A DNA stretch of 44,712 bases, taken from an uncultured Anaerolineae bacterium (lineage in GTDB: Bacteria > Chloroflexota > Anaerolineae > J036 > Brachytrichaceae). Made by a program: the position numbers and the translations under genes. The notes below the pieces were generated by a model. That model saw only the letters and a list, made by a program, of their open reading frames with translations, was not told the origin of the DNA and ran no database searches. The stretch covers positions 1 to 44,712 of the forward strand of contig CALBEF010000077.1 in the NCBI GenBank assembly GCA_937927775.1, given 5' to 3'. Positions 8,221-15,888 of the stretch are shown piece by piece (position 1 is the stretch's first letter; every line of letters starts with the position of its first letter).

Positions 8221-9051
8221 ATGATCTTTCTGACCCAACACGCCATGCCCGGCGGAACGCGCTGGGCCGCCCAGGGCTACTATCTGCCCGAAGGCTTCAC
8301 CCTCAGCCTGCTGCTCACCATGCAGCGCGCCGGCATCCATGCGCTGTTGCGCACGCTGCCCGGCACAGAGAAAGCCGAAGACCCGCTGGTTGCGCCCATC
8401 GAGAACGACCAGGAAGTGTGGGCCTGCGGTGTGACCTATCTGCGCAGCCGCGACGCGCGCAAGGCTGAATCGCAGGTGGGTGATGTGTACCAGATGGTGT
8501 ACGACGCCGAGCGCCCGGAGATTTTCTTCAAGTCCATCGGCTGGCGCGTCGTTGGCTACGGCGAGCCGGTGCGCATCCGCGCCGACAGCGCGTGGAACGT
8601 GCCGGAGCCGGAACTGACCCTGGTGGTCAACCGCTGGCAGGAGATCATCGGCTTCACGCTGGGCAACGACATGTCCTCGCGCAGCATCGAGGGCGAGAAT
8701 CCGCTGTATCTGCCGCAGGCCAAGATTTACAACGGGTCTTGCGCGCTGGGGCCGGGCATTGTGATTGCCGATCCGCACGAGATACGCGACCTGCCCATCC
8801 GCCTGGAGATCCTGCGTGATGGCGCGCCGGCCTTTCAGGGCGAGACCAGCCTGAAGAACATGAAGCGCAACTATGAAGAGCTGGTGAGTTACTTGTTCCG
8901 CGAAACCGACTTCCCTGAAGGCGCTTTTCTCATGACCGGCACCGGCATTGTGCCGCCGGAATCGTTCACCTTGCGCGCCGGGGACGTTGTGCGCATCCAG
9001 ACCGTCACGCGCACCAACGAGTCCTTCATCCTCGAAAACCCAGTCGCCTGA
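8221..9051 (+). CDS. FAH-family hydrolase, 2-keto-3-deoxy-pentonate dehydratase-like
   Basis: 276 residues. The N-terminal segment [18 protein letters not shown] and AERPEIFFK, followed by EPELTLV and [18 protein letters not shown], are typical of the branch of fumarylacetoacetate hydrolase-fold enzymes that dehydrate 2-keto-3-deoxy sugar acids (KdaD-like). Acidic Mg2+ ligands are present in EPE and GND. The ATG at 8221 was chosen; a TTG seven codons upstream is less likely. It is followed 9 bp later by a COG0523 GTPase on the same strand. A sugar-acid oxidation pathway is inferred from the motifs; other FAH substrates are possible. Confidence 0.85.
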   Translation: MIFLTQHAMPGGTRWAAQGYYLPEGFTLSLLLTMQRAGIHALLRTLPGTEKAEDPLVAPIENDQEVWACGVTYLRSRDARKAESQVGDVYQMVYDAERPEIFFKSIGWRVVGYGEPVRIRADSAWNVPEPELTLVVNRWQEIIGFTLGNDMSSRSIEGENPLYLPQAKIYNGSCALGPGIVIADPHEIRDLPIRLEILRDGAPAFQGETSLKNMKRNYEELVSYLFRETDFPEGAFLMTGTGIVPPESFTLRAGDVVRIQTVTRTNESFILENPVA

Positions 9052-9060
9052 CGCGCAATA

Positions 9061-10146
9061 ATGATAAGCGCAGTCCGCCCTAAACTGCCCGTCACCGTGA
9101 TTTCCGGCTTTCTGGGCGCCGGCAAGACCACGCTGCTCAATCACATCCTGCGCGGGGAGCATGGCCTGCGCCTGGCCGTTCTGGTCAACGACTTCGGCGC
9201 AATCAACATCGACGCGCAACTGATCGCCGATGTGCGCGGCGAGGAGGGGCTAATCAGCCTGTCGAACGGCTGCGTCTGTTGCACCATTCGCGGCGATTTG
9301 CTCGCTGCGGTTGTGCGACTGATGAACCGCCAGCCGGCGCCGGATCACATCGTCATCGAGACGAGCGGCGTGTCCGACCCGATAGCCGTCGCGCAGACCT
9401 TCATGCTGCCGCAATTGAGCGGCGCCTTTGATCTGGACGCCATCCTGACCGTCGTTGATGCTGAGCAGGCGCGCGATCTCAAAGAGGATCAGATGGTGCT
9501 GGCGATGGATCAAATCGCTGCTGCCGACATCGTGATCCTGAACAAATCTGATCTGGCGACGCCGGAGCAGCTTCGGTCTGTGCGCGAGTGGATTGTTGAG
9601 ATTGCGCCGGCGGCGCGGATTCTGGAAACGTCGCATGGGCGCGTTCCGCTGGAGTTGATCCTGTCTACCGGCAACTATGCGCCGGAGAAGCTGGTCGCGC
9701 GGGCGCTTCAGCGCGCGCCGCGCGATGTGCATGTGCATGATGCCGATCAGGATCAGGATCACGATCACGATCACGATCACGATCACACGACAGTGTTCAG
9801 CGCCTGGCACTATGTGAGCGACGAGCCGCTGATGTATGGCGCGCTGTGCGATGCTTTTGACGCATTGCCCGCCAGCATCTATCGCGCAAAAGGGGTGCTC
9901 TGGTTGACCGATGCGCCGGAGCGCCGCGCGCTGGCGCATGTGGTGGGCAGGCGGGCTACGCTCTCCATCGATGAACCGTGGGGAGACCGTTCGCCGCGCT
10001 CCGAACTGGTGATGATCGGCGCCTATGGGGGAGTCGATGCGGATTTGCTACAGTCGCTTTTTGATCGCTGCCGTGTCAGTCATGTCCCTTCGCGCCGGCG
10101 CGGACCACTGGATGCGTTAAAGAGCTGGCTGCGGAAAGGCGGGTGA
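9061..10146 (+). CDS. COG0523 (CobW/G3E) metal-chaperone GTPase
   Basis: 361 residues. G3E GTPase with P-loop GFLGAGKT (about 16-23), the metal-binding CVCC (71-74), an ETSG switch and NKSD for guanine. After the GTPase domain is a histidine-rich linker with five Asp-His pairs (about 229-242), then a CobW C-terminal domain. By family it loads a metal, most often zinc or cobalt, onto a client protein. It lies directly after the FAH protein, which needs a divalent metal, but no client can be assigned. The His linker is encoded by a near-perfect hexanucleotide repeat. Confidence 0.88.
   Translation: MISAVRPKLPVTVISGFLGAGKTTLLNHILRGEHGLRLAVLVNDFGAINIDAQLIADVRGEEGLISLSNGCVCCTIRGDLLAAVVRLMNRQPAPDHIVIETSGVSDPIAVAQTFMLPQLSGAFDLDAILTVVDAEQARDLKEDQMVLAMDQIAAADIVILNKSDLATPEQLRSVREWIVEIAPAARILETSHGRVPLELILSTGNYAPEKLVARALQRAPRDVHVHDADQDQDHDHDHDHDHTTVFSAWHYVSDEPLMYGALCDAFDALPASIYRAKGVLWLTDAPERRALAHVVGRRATLSIDEPWGDRSPRSELVMIGAYGGVDADLLQSLFDRCRVSHVPSRRRGPLDALKSWLRKGG
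9745..9786 (+). repeat. In-gene GATCAC hexamer repeat
   Basis: Seven consecutive 6-bp units (two GATCAG, five GATCAC) encoding Asp-Gln then Asp-His pairs of the metal-binding linker. Unlike the 7-bp repeats elsewhere this period keeps frame whatever the copy number. Confidence 0.9.
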
Positions 10147-10178
10147 AACTTCGCCGGAAAAGAAGCCGGCTGCCTCGC

Positions 10179-10787
10179 TTATAGCGCGCCGATCAGACAG
10201 CCTTCTTCTGTGATTACAGCATCCAGAAGGATGTCGTGGGCTTCCGTCGGCATCTCTGTCACGCGCTGCAACGCGAACGCCAGGCCGATCTTTGGCGTGT
10301 TGGCGCGCAGCCGGCTCAGCAGCCGATCGTAATAACCGACGCCGTAGCCCAGCCGGCATATTGTTCCCGCTTGCGGCGCCGGCGAAGCTCCTTGCGCCAC
10401 TGCAAACGCCAGCAACGGCACGAAGACCAGATCGATCTCGGCCAGCGCAACCCGTTTCATGACTTTCGGCGTGCGCAGGTTGAAGCGGCCTGTCTCGAAT
10501 GCCTCGTCGTCCAGCGACACAATCTCGGCGCAGGGCGTCTCATCGCTGCCTTTGACAAACACCGGCGCAGCCAGGCGCTTGCCGTGCGCCAGCGCGTGTT
10601 CGAGGATGGGGCGCGTGTCCACTTCGCTTTGGATAGGTAGAAAGCAATGCGCCACGCGCGCCGCGCAATAAGCCGGCAGCGCAATGGCTTGCTCGCAGAT
10701 ACGCCGGCTCCACTCAGCGCGTTGCGCGGCAGGGATGGCGTCTCGCAACGCCCGCATCCGCGCGCGCAACGCCTTTTTGTCCAACAT
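10179..10787 (-). CDS. 5-formyltetrahydrofolate cyclo-ligase
   Basis: 202 residues. Converts 5-formyl-THF to 5,10-methenyl-THF using ATP. Seen are the N-terminal basic helix (KKALRARMRALRDA), FLPIQSEVDTRPI, and the hallmark RLGYGVGYYDRLL near residue 150. The start at MLDKKALRARM fits the family; a Met 16 codons upstream would run into the repeat tract. No Shine-Dalgarno sequence is seen. It is the last gene of a minus-strand run, separated from pcrA by a 132-bp gap filled with tandem short repeats. Confidence 0.92.
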   Translation of the reverse strand: MLDKKALRARMRALRDAIPAAQRAEWSRRICEQAIALPAYCAARVAHCFLPIQSEVDTRPILEHALAHGKRLAAPVFVKGSDETPCAEIVSLDDEAFETGRFNLRTPKVMKRVALAEIDLVFVPLLAFAVAQGASPAPQAGTICRLGYGVGYYDRLLSRLRANTPKIGLAFALQRVTEMPTEAHDILLDAVITEEGCLIGAL

Positions 10788-10794
10788 GGCCGGG

Positions 10795-10928
10795 GCAGGA
10801 GGCAGGAGACAGGAGTCGCACACGCCAATCGTCAATCGTCAATCGTCAATCGTCAATCACTCAATCGTCAATGAGTCAATGACTCAATCACTCAATCACT
10901 CAATCACTCAATCACTCAATCACTCAAT
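10795..10928. repeat. Composite tandem short-repeat tract
   Basis: Three GCAGGAG-type heptamers (10795-10815), then four AATCGTC heptamers (from 10827), then about eight mostly 8-bp units of AATCACTC type up to 10928. The right end overlaps the pcrA 3' end: its TGA stop (10920-10922) is one of the ATTGAGTGA repeats. The left end lies just 5' of the folate ligase start. Confidence 0.9.
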
Positions 10929-13076
10929 CCGCTTGAGTCCGCTCAGCGTTGCCGACAAGCGCTTTGCGCCGGCCTTCTCAAAGAAGACCTCGACTTCCTC
11001 ATCGTCACGCTGCCGCGCGCTGCGCAACACAATGCCCTCGCCGAACTTCTGGTGATAGACGCGCTGGCCGGGGGCGAACTGGGTGGTTCGGGCTTTGCGC
11101 GGGGTCGCAGGCGTTGACGATTGCCAGGCGGCCCGGGCGCTGCTGCGACCTGCGGCGCTCTTTTTAGGGACTTTGAGATCGAGCAATTCATCCGGCAGAT
11201 CGTCCAGGAAGCGCGATGGCGCGCTGGCCTCGCTCATGCCCCACGATGAGCGGCGGAATGCGCGCAGCAGGTACAGCCGGTCTTTGGCGCGCGTGACGCC
11301 GACGTACATCAGCCGGCGCTCTTCGGCCATTTGCTCCGGGTTGTCGAGGCTGCGGCTGTGCGGCAGCACGCCGTCTTCCAGGCCGACGATGAACACCACG
11401 CGAAACTCCAACCCCTTCGCCGCGTGCAGCGTGAGCAGGGTCGGCGCGCTGGCGCTCTCGTCGTAGTTATCGGTTTCGCTGACCAGGGCCACTTCGTTGA
11501 GGAACTCGCCCAGCGGCAGGTCGCCGGCGCCGATAGCCACGTTGCGCAACTCCATCACGTTCGCCCAGCGATCCTCGCCCTCCTCAGTGCCATCTTTCAC
11601 GTAATCGCGGTATCCGCTGGTGTTGATGATCTTATCGAACAACTGGCCCACGCTCAGCTCATCGCGCAGGGCGATCCACTGTTGCCACAGGCCGGCGAAG
11701 TCGGCAAGGGCTTTGGCCGAGCGGCCGGCCAGTTGGTTTTTGGTCAGCGTCTCGTAGATGGATGCGCTGTTGGCCCGCGCTGTGTCTTCAAGCTGCGCGA
11801 ACGTCTTGTCGCCGATGCCGCGCGGGGGCACGTTGATGACGCGCCGCAAGCTGACGCTGTCGGCGGGGTTGTTGACGATGCGCAGATAGGCCAGCACATC
11901 CTTTATCTCTTTACGGGCGTAGAAGCGGGTTGCGCCGACCAGCCGATATTGCATCCCGGCCCGCACGAATGCGTCTTCCACCGCGCGTGACTGGGCATTG
12001 GTGCGATACATCACGGCGATGTCCCCCGGCTCCGCTGCCTGCTGGTCGACCAGTTCGCGGATCGTGTCCACGACGTACTGCGCTTCCTCGTCCTCGGTGT
12101 ACAACTCGCGCACGACGATCTTCGGCCCCTGTCCGCGCTCGGTGAACAGTTTGATGTGCCGGCGGTTGGGGTTGCGCTGGATAACCGACATGGCTGCGTC
12201 CAGGATGGTCTGGGTGGAGCGGTAATTCTGATCGAGCGCGATCACGTTGAGATCAGGGTAGTCGTCCTGCAGGCGCAGCACGTTGCGATAGTCGGCTCCG
12301 CGCCAGGCGTATATCGACTGGTCCGGGTCGCCGACGCAAAACAAATTGCGGTGCTTGCCGGCGATCAGCGTCACCAGAACATACTGGGCCATATTGGTGT
12401 CCTGGAATTCGTCCACCAAAACATGCAAATAGCGATCCTGCAGCCGCTCAGCCACAGCCGGGTTTTCGCGCAGCAGCCGCACGGTCTCCATCAGCAGGTC
12501 GTCGAAGTCGAGAGCATTGTTGGCGCGCAGCATCTGGTTGTAGCGCGCGTACACGCGGCCGGCTACTTCCTCGAAGTATGTTTTTGACCGGAACTGATCG
12601 GGCCAGATCAATTCGTTTTTGGCGTGGCTGATGACGCTGTGGATGGCCGCCGGCTTGTATTTCTTGTCGTCGATGTTCAACTCGGCCAGCGCGGACTTGA
12701 CCACGTTGATCTGGTCGTCGGCGTCGAAGATGGCGAAGTTGTGATCGACGCCGATGAGCGGGGCGTCGCGGCGCAGCAGCCGGGCGCAGATGCTGTGAAA
12801 GGTGCCCATGGCCACGTCGCCGGCTGCGCTTAGGCCGGCCATGCGGTTCAGCCGCTCGCGCATCTCTTTGGCGGCTTTGTTGGTGAATGTCACCGCCATG
12901 ATGCGGTGCGGCGGCGTGTTGCGCCCAGCCAGCAGATAAGCGACGCGACTGGTCAGCACGCGCGTTTTGCCGCTGCCGGGGCCGGCAATCACCAGCGTCG
13001 GACCGTCTTTGGCTTCCACGGCTTTGCGCTGCGCGGGGTTCAGGCCATCGAGGATGGGGGAGGCTGCCTTTGCCAT
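10920..13076 (-). CDS. pcrA: ATP-dependent DNA helicase PcrA/UvrD
   Basis: 718 residues. SF1A 3'-5' helicase for nucleotide excision and mismatch repair and replication-conflict resolution. Motifs in order: Q-motif LNPAQRKAVE, Walker A AGPGSGKT, TFTNKAAKEM, DEFQDTN, GDPDQSIYAWRGA, QNYRST, LLTLHAAKGLEF, VGVTRAKDRLYLL. A PcrA-type C-terminal Tudor-like segment (FAPGQRVYHQKFGEGIVL) is present. Full length for the family. A good extended -10 lies 9 nt upstream of the ATG, suggesting a leaderless mRNA. The last codons (Ile-Glu-stop) merge into a tandem repeat tract, so the extreme C-terminus is repeat-defined. Confidence 0.96.
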   Translation of the reverse strand: MAKAASPILDGLNPAQRKAVEAKDGPTLVIAGPGSGKTRVLTSRVAYLLAGRNTPPHRIMAVTFTNKAAKEMRERLNRMAGLSAAGDVAMGTFHSICARLLRRDAPLIGVDHNFAIFDADDQINVVKSALAELNIDDKKYKPAAIHSVISHAKNELIWPDQFRSKTYFEEVAGRVYARYNQMLRANNALDFDDLLMETVRLLRENPAVAERLQDRYLHVLVDEFQDTNMAQYVLVTLIAGKHRNLFCVGDPDQSIYAWRGADYRNVLRLQDDYPDLNVIALDQNYRSTQTILDAAMSVIQRNPNRRHIKLFTERGQGPKIVVRELYTEDEEAQYVVDTIRELVDQQAAEPGDIAVMYRTNAQSRAVEDAFVRAGMQYRLVGATRFYARKEIKDVLAYLRIVNNPADSVSLRRVINVPPRGIGDKTFAQLEDTARANSASIYETLTKNQLAGRSAKALADFAGLWQQWIALRDELSVGQLFDKIINTSGYRDYVKDGTEEGEDRWANVMELRNVAIGAGDLPLGEFLNEVALVSETDNYDESASAPTLLTLHAAKGLEFRVVFIVGLEDGVLPHSRSLDNPEQMAEERRLMYVGVTRAKDRLYLLRAFRRSSWGMSEASAPSRFLDDLPDELLDLKVPKKSAAGRSSARAAWQSSTPATPRKARTTQFAPGQRVYHQKFGEGIVLRSARQRDDEEVEVFFEKAGAKRLSATLSGLKRIE

Positions 13077-13085
13077 AGCGAGAAG

Positions 13086-13094
13086 GTTATACCA
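13086..13094 (-). promoter_or_regulatory. Extended -10 promoter of pcrA, probably leaderless
   Basis: Minus-strand TGG-TATAAC ending 9 nt before the ATG at 13076; no convincing -35. Confidence 0.55.
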
Positions 13095-13145
13095 CGCGGG
13101 CAGGGACGTTGCGCTGCGCGGTCTTCATATTGGCAATGTCTCGAC

Positions 13146-14087
13146 TCACACGCCGTTCCAGAAATCTTCGCTCATGTATTTGTAGCCGGCGTCGGCGAAC
13201 ACGGTGACGACCACGCCATGGCCGGCTGTCTCGCGCGCGCGCTCGGCTACCCGCAACGCGCCGACCGCCGCCGCGCCGGCTGATGGGCTGACGAACAGGC
13301 CCTGCTCGCGCGCCAGCCGGATCGCCATTTCCTGCGCGGCTTCGGTCTCGATCTCCAGATTCTCATCGGCCAGCGTTGGATCGTAGATTTTGGGCAGGAT
13401 CGCCGAGGGCATGTGCTTCCAGCCTTCGATGGCGTTGATGGCTGAATCCGGCTGCAAGGAGATCAGCCGGATGTTGGGGTTCAGCTCGCGCAGTCGCCGG
13501 CCGGCGCCCACAAACGTGCCGCTGGTGCCCAGGCCGGTGACGAAGTGCGTGATGCGTCCCTCGGTCTGTCGCCAGATTTCTTCCGCTGTTGTGTGATAGT
13601 GGGCCTGCCAGTTCGCGTCGTTATCGTATTGATTGGCGTAGAAGTGAGCGTCCGGCGCCGCGTCGTTCATCTCCTGCGCTTTGAGCACAGCGCCGTTGCC
13701 GCCCAGCATCGGGTCGGTGAAGATCATCTCTGCGCCATAGGCCCGCAGGATGAATTTGCGCTCCGGGCTGACGTTGCGCGGCATCACCAGTCGCACACGG
13801 TACCCCAGCGCCGCGCCGAGCATCGCGTAGGCGATGCCCATATTGCCGCTGGTCGCGTCCAGAATGATCTTGTCATGGGTCAGCCGGCCATCCGCCTCGG
13901 CCGCGCGGATGATGCTGAGCGCGGCGCGATCCTTCACCGAGCCGCTGGGATTGAACCATTCCGCTTTGGCGTACACCTCCACCGGCGCAACACGCCGCGC
14001 CCACGCCAGCCGGTCGAGCCGCACAAGGGGCGTGTTGCCCACTTGCAGGCACAGATCACAATTGAAAGCCTGATAGTCGATGGACAT
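13146..14087 (-). CDS. Cysteine synthase (CysM-like, PLP-dependent)
   Basis: 313 residues. Beta-replacement enzyme making cysteine from an activated serine and sulfide. Seen are GNTPLVRL, the PLP lysine in NPSGSVKDRA (Lys52), the substrate loop ATSGNMGIAYA, the phosphate-binding TGLGTSGTF, and PSAGAAA near the end. The sequence looks closer to the CysM/O-phosphoserine branch than to CysK, so the acceptor (O-acetylserine or O-phosphoserine) is uncertain. The start MSIDYQ gives normal length; the longer frame would run antisense through the repeat and cinA end. The region just upstream is a tandem ACAG-type repeat and lacks a ribosome site. Confidence 0.92.
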   Translation of the reverse strand: MSIDYQAFNCDLCLQVGNTPLVRLDRLAWARRVAPVEVYAKAEWFNPSGSVKDRAALSIIRAAEADGRLTHDKIILDATSGNMGIAYAMLGAALGYRVRLVMPRNVSPERKFILRAYGAEMIFTDPMLGGNGAVLKAQEMNDAAPDAHFYANQYDNDANWQAHYHTTAEEIWRQTEGRITHFVTGLGTSGTFVGAGRRLRELNPNIRLISLQPDSAINAIEGWKHMPSAILPKIYDPTLADENLEIETEAAQEMAIRLAREQGLFVSPSAGAAAVGALRVAERARETAGHGVVVTVFADAGYKYMSEDFWNGV

Positions 14088-14104
14088 GAGAAAGTGGCAG
14101 ACAG

Positions 14105-14166
14105 AGCACAGATGACAGAGCACAGACGACAGACGAACAACTTTCAATCGCCAATCGTCAATTGAC
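14105..14166. repeat. Two heptamer repeats between cysteine synthase and DUF402-CinA
   Basis: Four NNNACAG units (AGCACAG, ATGACAG, AGCACAG, ACGACAG; 14105-14132) and three AATCGTC-type units (14146-14166). The minus-strand ACGATTGGCGATTGA run encodes the last Thr-Ile-Gly-Asp and stop of the DUF402-CinA gene. Confidence 0.85.
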
Positions 14167-15064
14167 GCAGGATCAGGCGCAGGGCTGCGTCTGCGGAGGC
14201 GCGTTTGTTGCCGATACGATTGTGCGACCATACGTGCCGTTCGGCGGCGCGTCCCGTCGGCGTGCTGATGCCCAGATACACCAGGCCAACCGGCTTTGCG
14301 TCTGAACCGCCGGATGGGCCGGCGATGCCGGTCGCGCTGACAGCGACATCCACGCCGAGCGCCCTGCGCGCCCCGTCTGCCATTTCCAGCGCGCACGCTT
14401 CGCTGACGGCGCCGTGCTGCTCCAATGTCTCGGCAGACACGCCCAGCAGGGCGCGCTTGATGCGGTTGTCATAGGCGACGATGCCGCCCATGAAGTAAGT
14501 GGAACTGTTGGGCCGGTTGGTCAACTCGTCGGCGATCAGGCCGCCAGTGCAGGACTCGGCCGTGCCCAGCGTCCAGCGCCGGCGTGTGAGCACCAGGGCA
14601 ATCTGGTCGTTCATGTAGGCGCGCCAGCGTCGTTGCAGCTCTTCGCGCAGCGGCTCGATGGCGCTGCGAACAGCCAGTGCCTCGCCGGCCGGCAAAGAGG
14701 GTTCCAGCGCGGCAAACTCATCCTGATCCATCCAGCGCAGGTCGCCCTGGGGTGACATCCACGCGTCGAGCGCCAGGTCTTCCCATTCGATCGTGTCGTT
14801 CAAAATGCGCGCCGGCCGGGCCAGGTCGGCGTACCAGCCTTTCAGCGCCCCGGATGCCGCGCGAATCTCGAACACGGTGTACCAGCGATCCACGTAGAAC
14901 GTCTCATGGAATTGATCGCCCGGCTCGAACGTGACATATCCCAGATCGAGGCGCGGGCGGGTCCAATCGGCAATCACGGTTGCATGACGCTCATCGCGCT
15001 CGATGATGTGGGCGTCATATCTGGCGCGTTCGGCGCCATCGGACTTGAGTTTGCGCACCAGCAT
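14144..15064 (-). CDS. DUF402 - CinA C-terminal domain fusion protein
   Basis: 306 residues. Residues about 1-125 match DUF402, the fold of nucleoside di/triphosphatases and FomD (VTFEPGDQFHETFY, DRWYTVFEI, GALKGWYADLARPA, EDLALDAW, DQDEFAAL). Residues about 150-306 are a CinA C-terminal / nicotinamide-nucleotide amidohydrolase domain (TAESCTGGLIADELT, GGIVAYDNRIK, ATGIAGPSGG). The family roles suggest nucleotide-phosphate cleavage joined to pyridine-nucleotide salvage; the combined job is inferred. The start MLVRKLKSDG is the usual DUF402 beginning; an in-frame Met 22 codons upstream is less likely. The stop codon lies in a heptamer repeat. Confidence 0.85.
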   Translation of the reverse strand: MLVRKLKSDGAERARYDAHIIERDERHATVIADWTRPRLDLGYVTFEPGDQFHETFYVDRWYTVFEIRAASGALKGWYADLARPARILNDTIEWEDLALDAWMSPQGDLRWMDQDEFAALEPSLPAGEALAVRSAIEPLREELQRRWRAYMNDQIALVLTRRRWTLGTAESCTGGLIADELTNRPNSSTYFMGGIVAYDNRIKRALLGVSAETLEQHGAVSEACALEMADGARRALGVDVAVSATGIAGPSGGSDAKPVGLVYLGISTPTGRAAERHVWSHNRIGNKRASADAALRLILRQLTIGD

Positions 15065-15137
15065 GGCATGGGCAAGCGTACCTTGCGCGTCGCGCGCTGT
15101 CAATGCGCGGTCGTTGCGCCGGCAAAGCATGTCTTTG

Positions 15138-15171
15138 AAAAGAGGAGGAGCCAGACCCGAAGGTCTGGCTC
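15138..15171 (-). terminator. Rho-independent terminator with UUCG tetraloop
   Basis: On the minus strand a perfect 10-bp stem (GAGCCAGACC / GGTCTGGCTC) closes a TTCG loop and is followed by CTCCTCTTTTC. It lies downstream of the PDZ gene and insulates the DUF402-CinA gene. Confidence 0.85.
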
Positions 15172-15178
15172 AATACCA

Positions 15179-15203
15179 GCTCAGGACAGGAGGGAACCTG
15201 AGC
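15179..15203. other. Second hairpin next to the terminator
   Basis: Inverted repeat GCTCAGG / CCTGAGC with an 11-nt loop, adjoining the UUCG terminator. No T-tract of its own; possibly an auxiliary stem. Confidence 0.5.
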
Positions 15204-15236
15204 CGGTGGGGGAAACATATTCAATTGACTGTGTGA

Positions 15237-15590
15237 TCAGTCACTGCTGCCTGCCGCGCTCTGCGGCGCCGGCATATAGCGATGCGCGGGAATCTGACGT
15301 TCTCCCAGCACCACTTTCACATGCACTCGTTTCTGGTTGCGAGTCACATCAAGCACAATGACAGCGCCCGGCTTCTTGTGGACGATCTGATCGGTCAACG
15401 TTGACTGGCCGGTCAGTGCAGCGCCGTCGACACCGTGAATGACATCGCCAACCTGCACGCCTGCGCGATGCGCCGGGCTGTTTGGAACCACGCGCCGCAC
15501 GACTGTCGCATGGATGCCAGACTCGCTCGAAGATTCGTCCGGCTTCATATGCCACTCCAGCCCCAAAAACGGCACGGTTCTTACGATCAT
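15237..15590 (-). CDS. Standalone PDZ-domain protein
   Basis: 117 residues, essentially one PDZ domain: carboxylate-binding loop FLGLEWHM near the start, then VVPNSPAHRAGVQVGDVIHGVDG and DQIVHKKPGAVIVLDVTR. It resembles the C-terminal domain of HtrA/DegQ-type proteases but has no protease domain, signal peptide or membrane segment. Upstream sequence gives no long protease frame. It lies downstream of the orphan histidine kinase on the same strand, 298 bp away. It could be a regulatory or adaptor protein, or the surviving fragment of a degraded gene. Confidence 0.7.
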   Translation of the reverse strand: MIVRTVPFLGLEWHMKPDESSSESGIHATVVRRVVPNSPAHRAGVQVGDVIHGVDGAALTGQSTLTDQIVHKKPGAVIVLDVTRNQKRVHVKVVLGERQIPAHRYMPAPQSAAGSSD

Positions 15591-15888
15591 CCGCTCAACG
15601 CTCCAACTGCCGGGTCGGCTCTGTCAATCAGCTTGCCGCTCCACCGCGCAAGGCGGGCAGCCAACCTTCAAACGAAATGCCCATCCACACCATAAACGCT
15701 TGTTTGCACAGGAGGAAACAAACAAACGCGCCGAAGAAAGCTCACTGCCCGGCTTGCGCGTTGAAACTTAGCTGATAGCGCTCTCTGGTCCAACTCCAGC
15801 CGATATTCAATTTTTCGTTTCAGTTGACTCTTTAACAATAGAACCATCGAATTAGCGCCATATTAGACAGGGCTGGGAAAAGGTTAAG
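15591..15888. other. Non-coding gap between histidine kinase and PDZ gene
   Basis: 298 bp, the longest gap in the window; the part near 15800-15890 is AT-richer than its surroundings. I see no gene. A near-perfect stem (15697-15706 with 15719-15728) carries AGGAGG on the plus strand, equivalently CCTCCT on the minus strand, in its 12-nt loop. A minus-strand TTGACA near 15620 has no good -10 partner. No clear terminator for the kinase. Confidence 0.5.

Noticed and set aside
15597-15660. 21-codon minus-strand frame upstream of the PDZ gene as an HtrA remnant
   Set aside because: Too short and no Ser-protease motif; cannot be told from chance.
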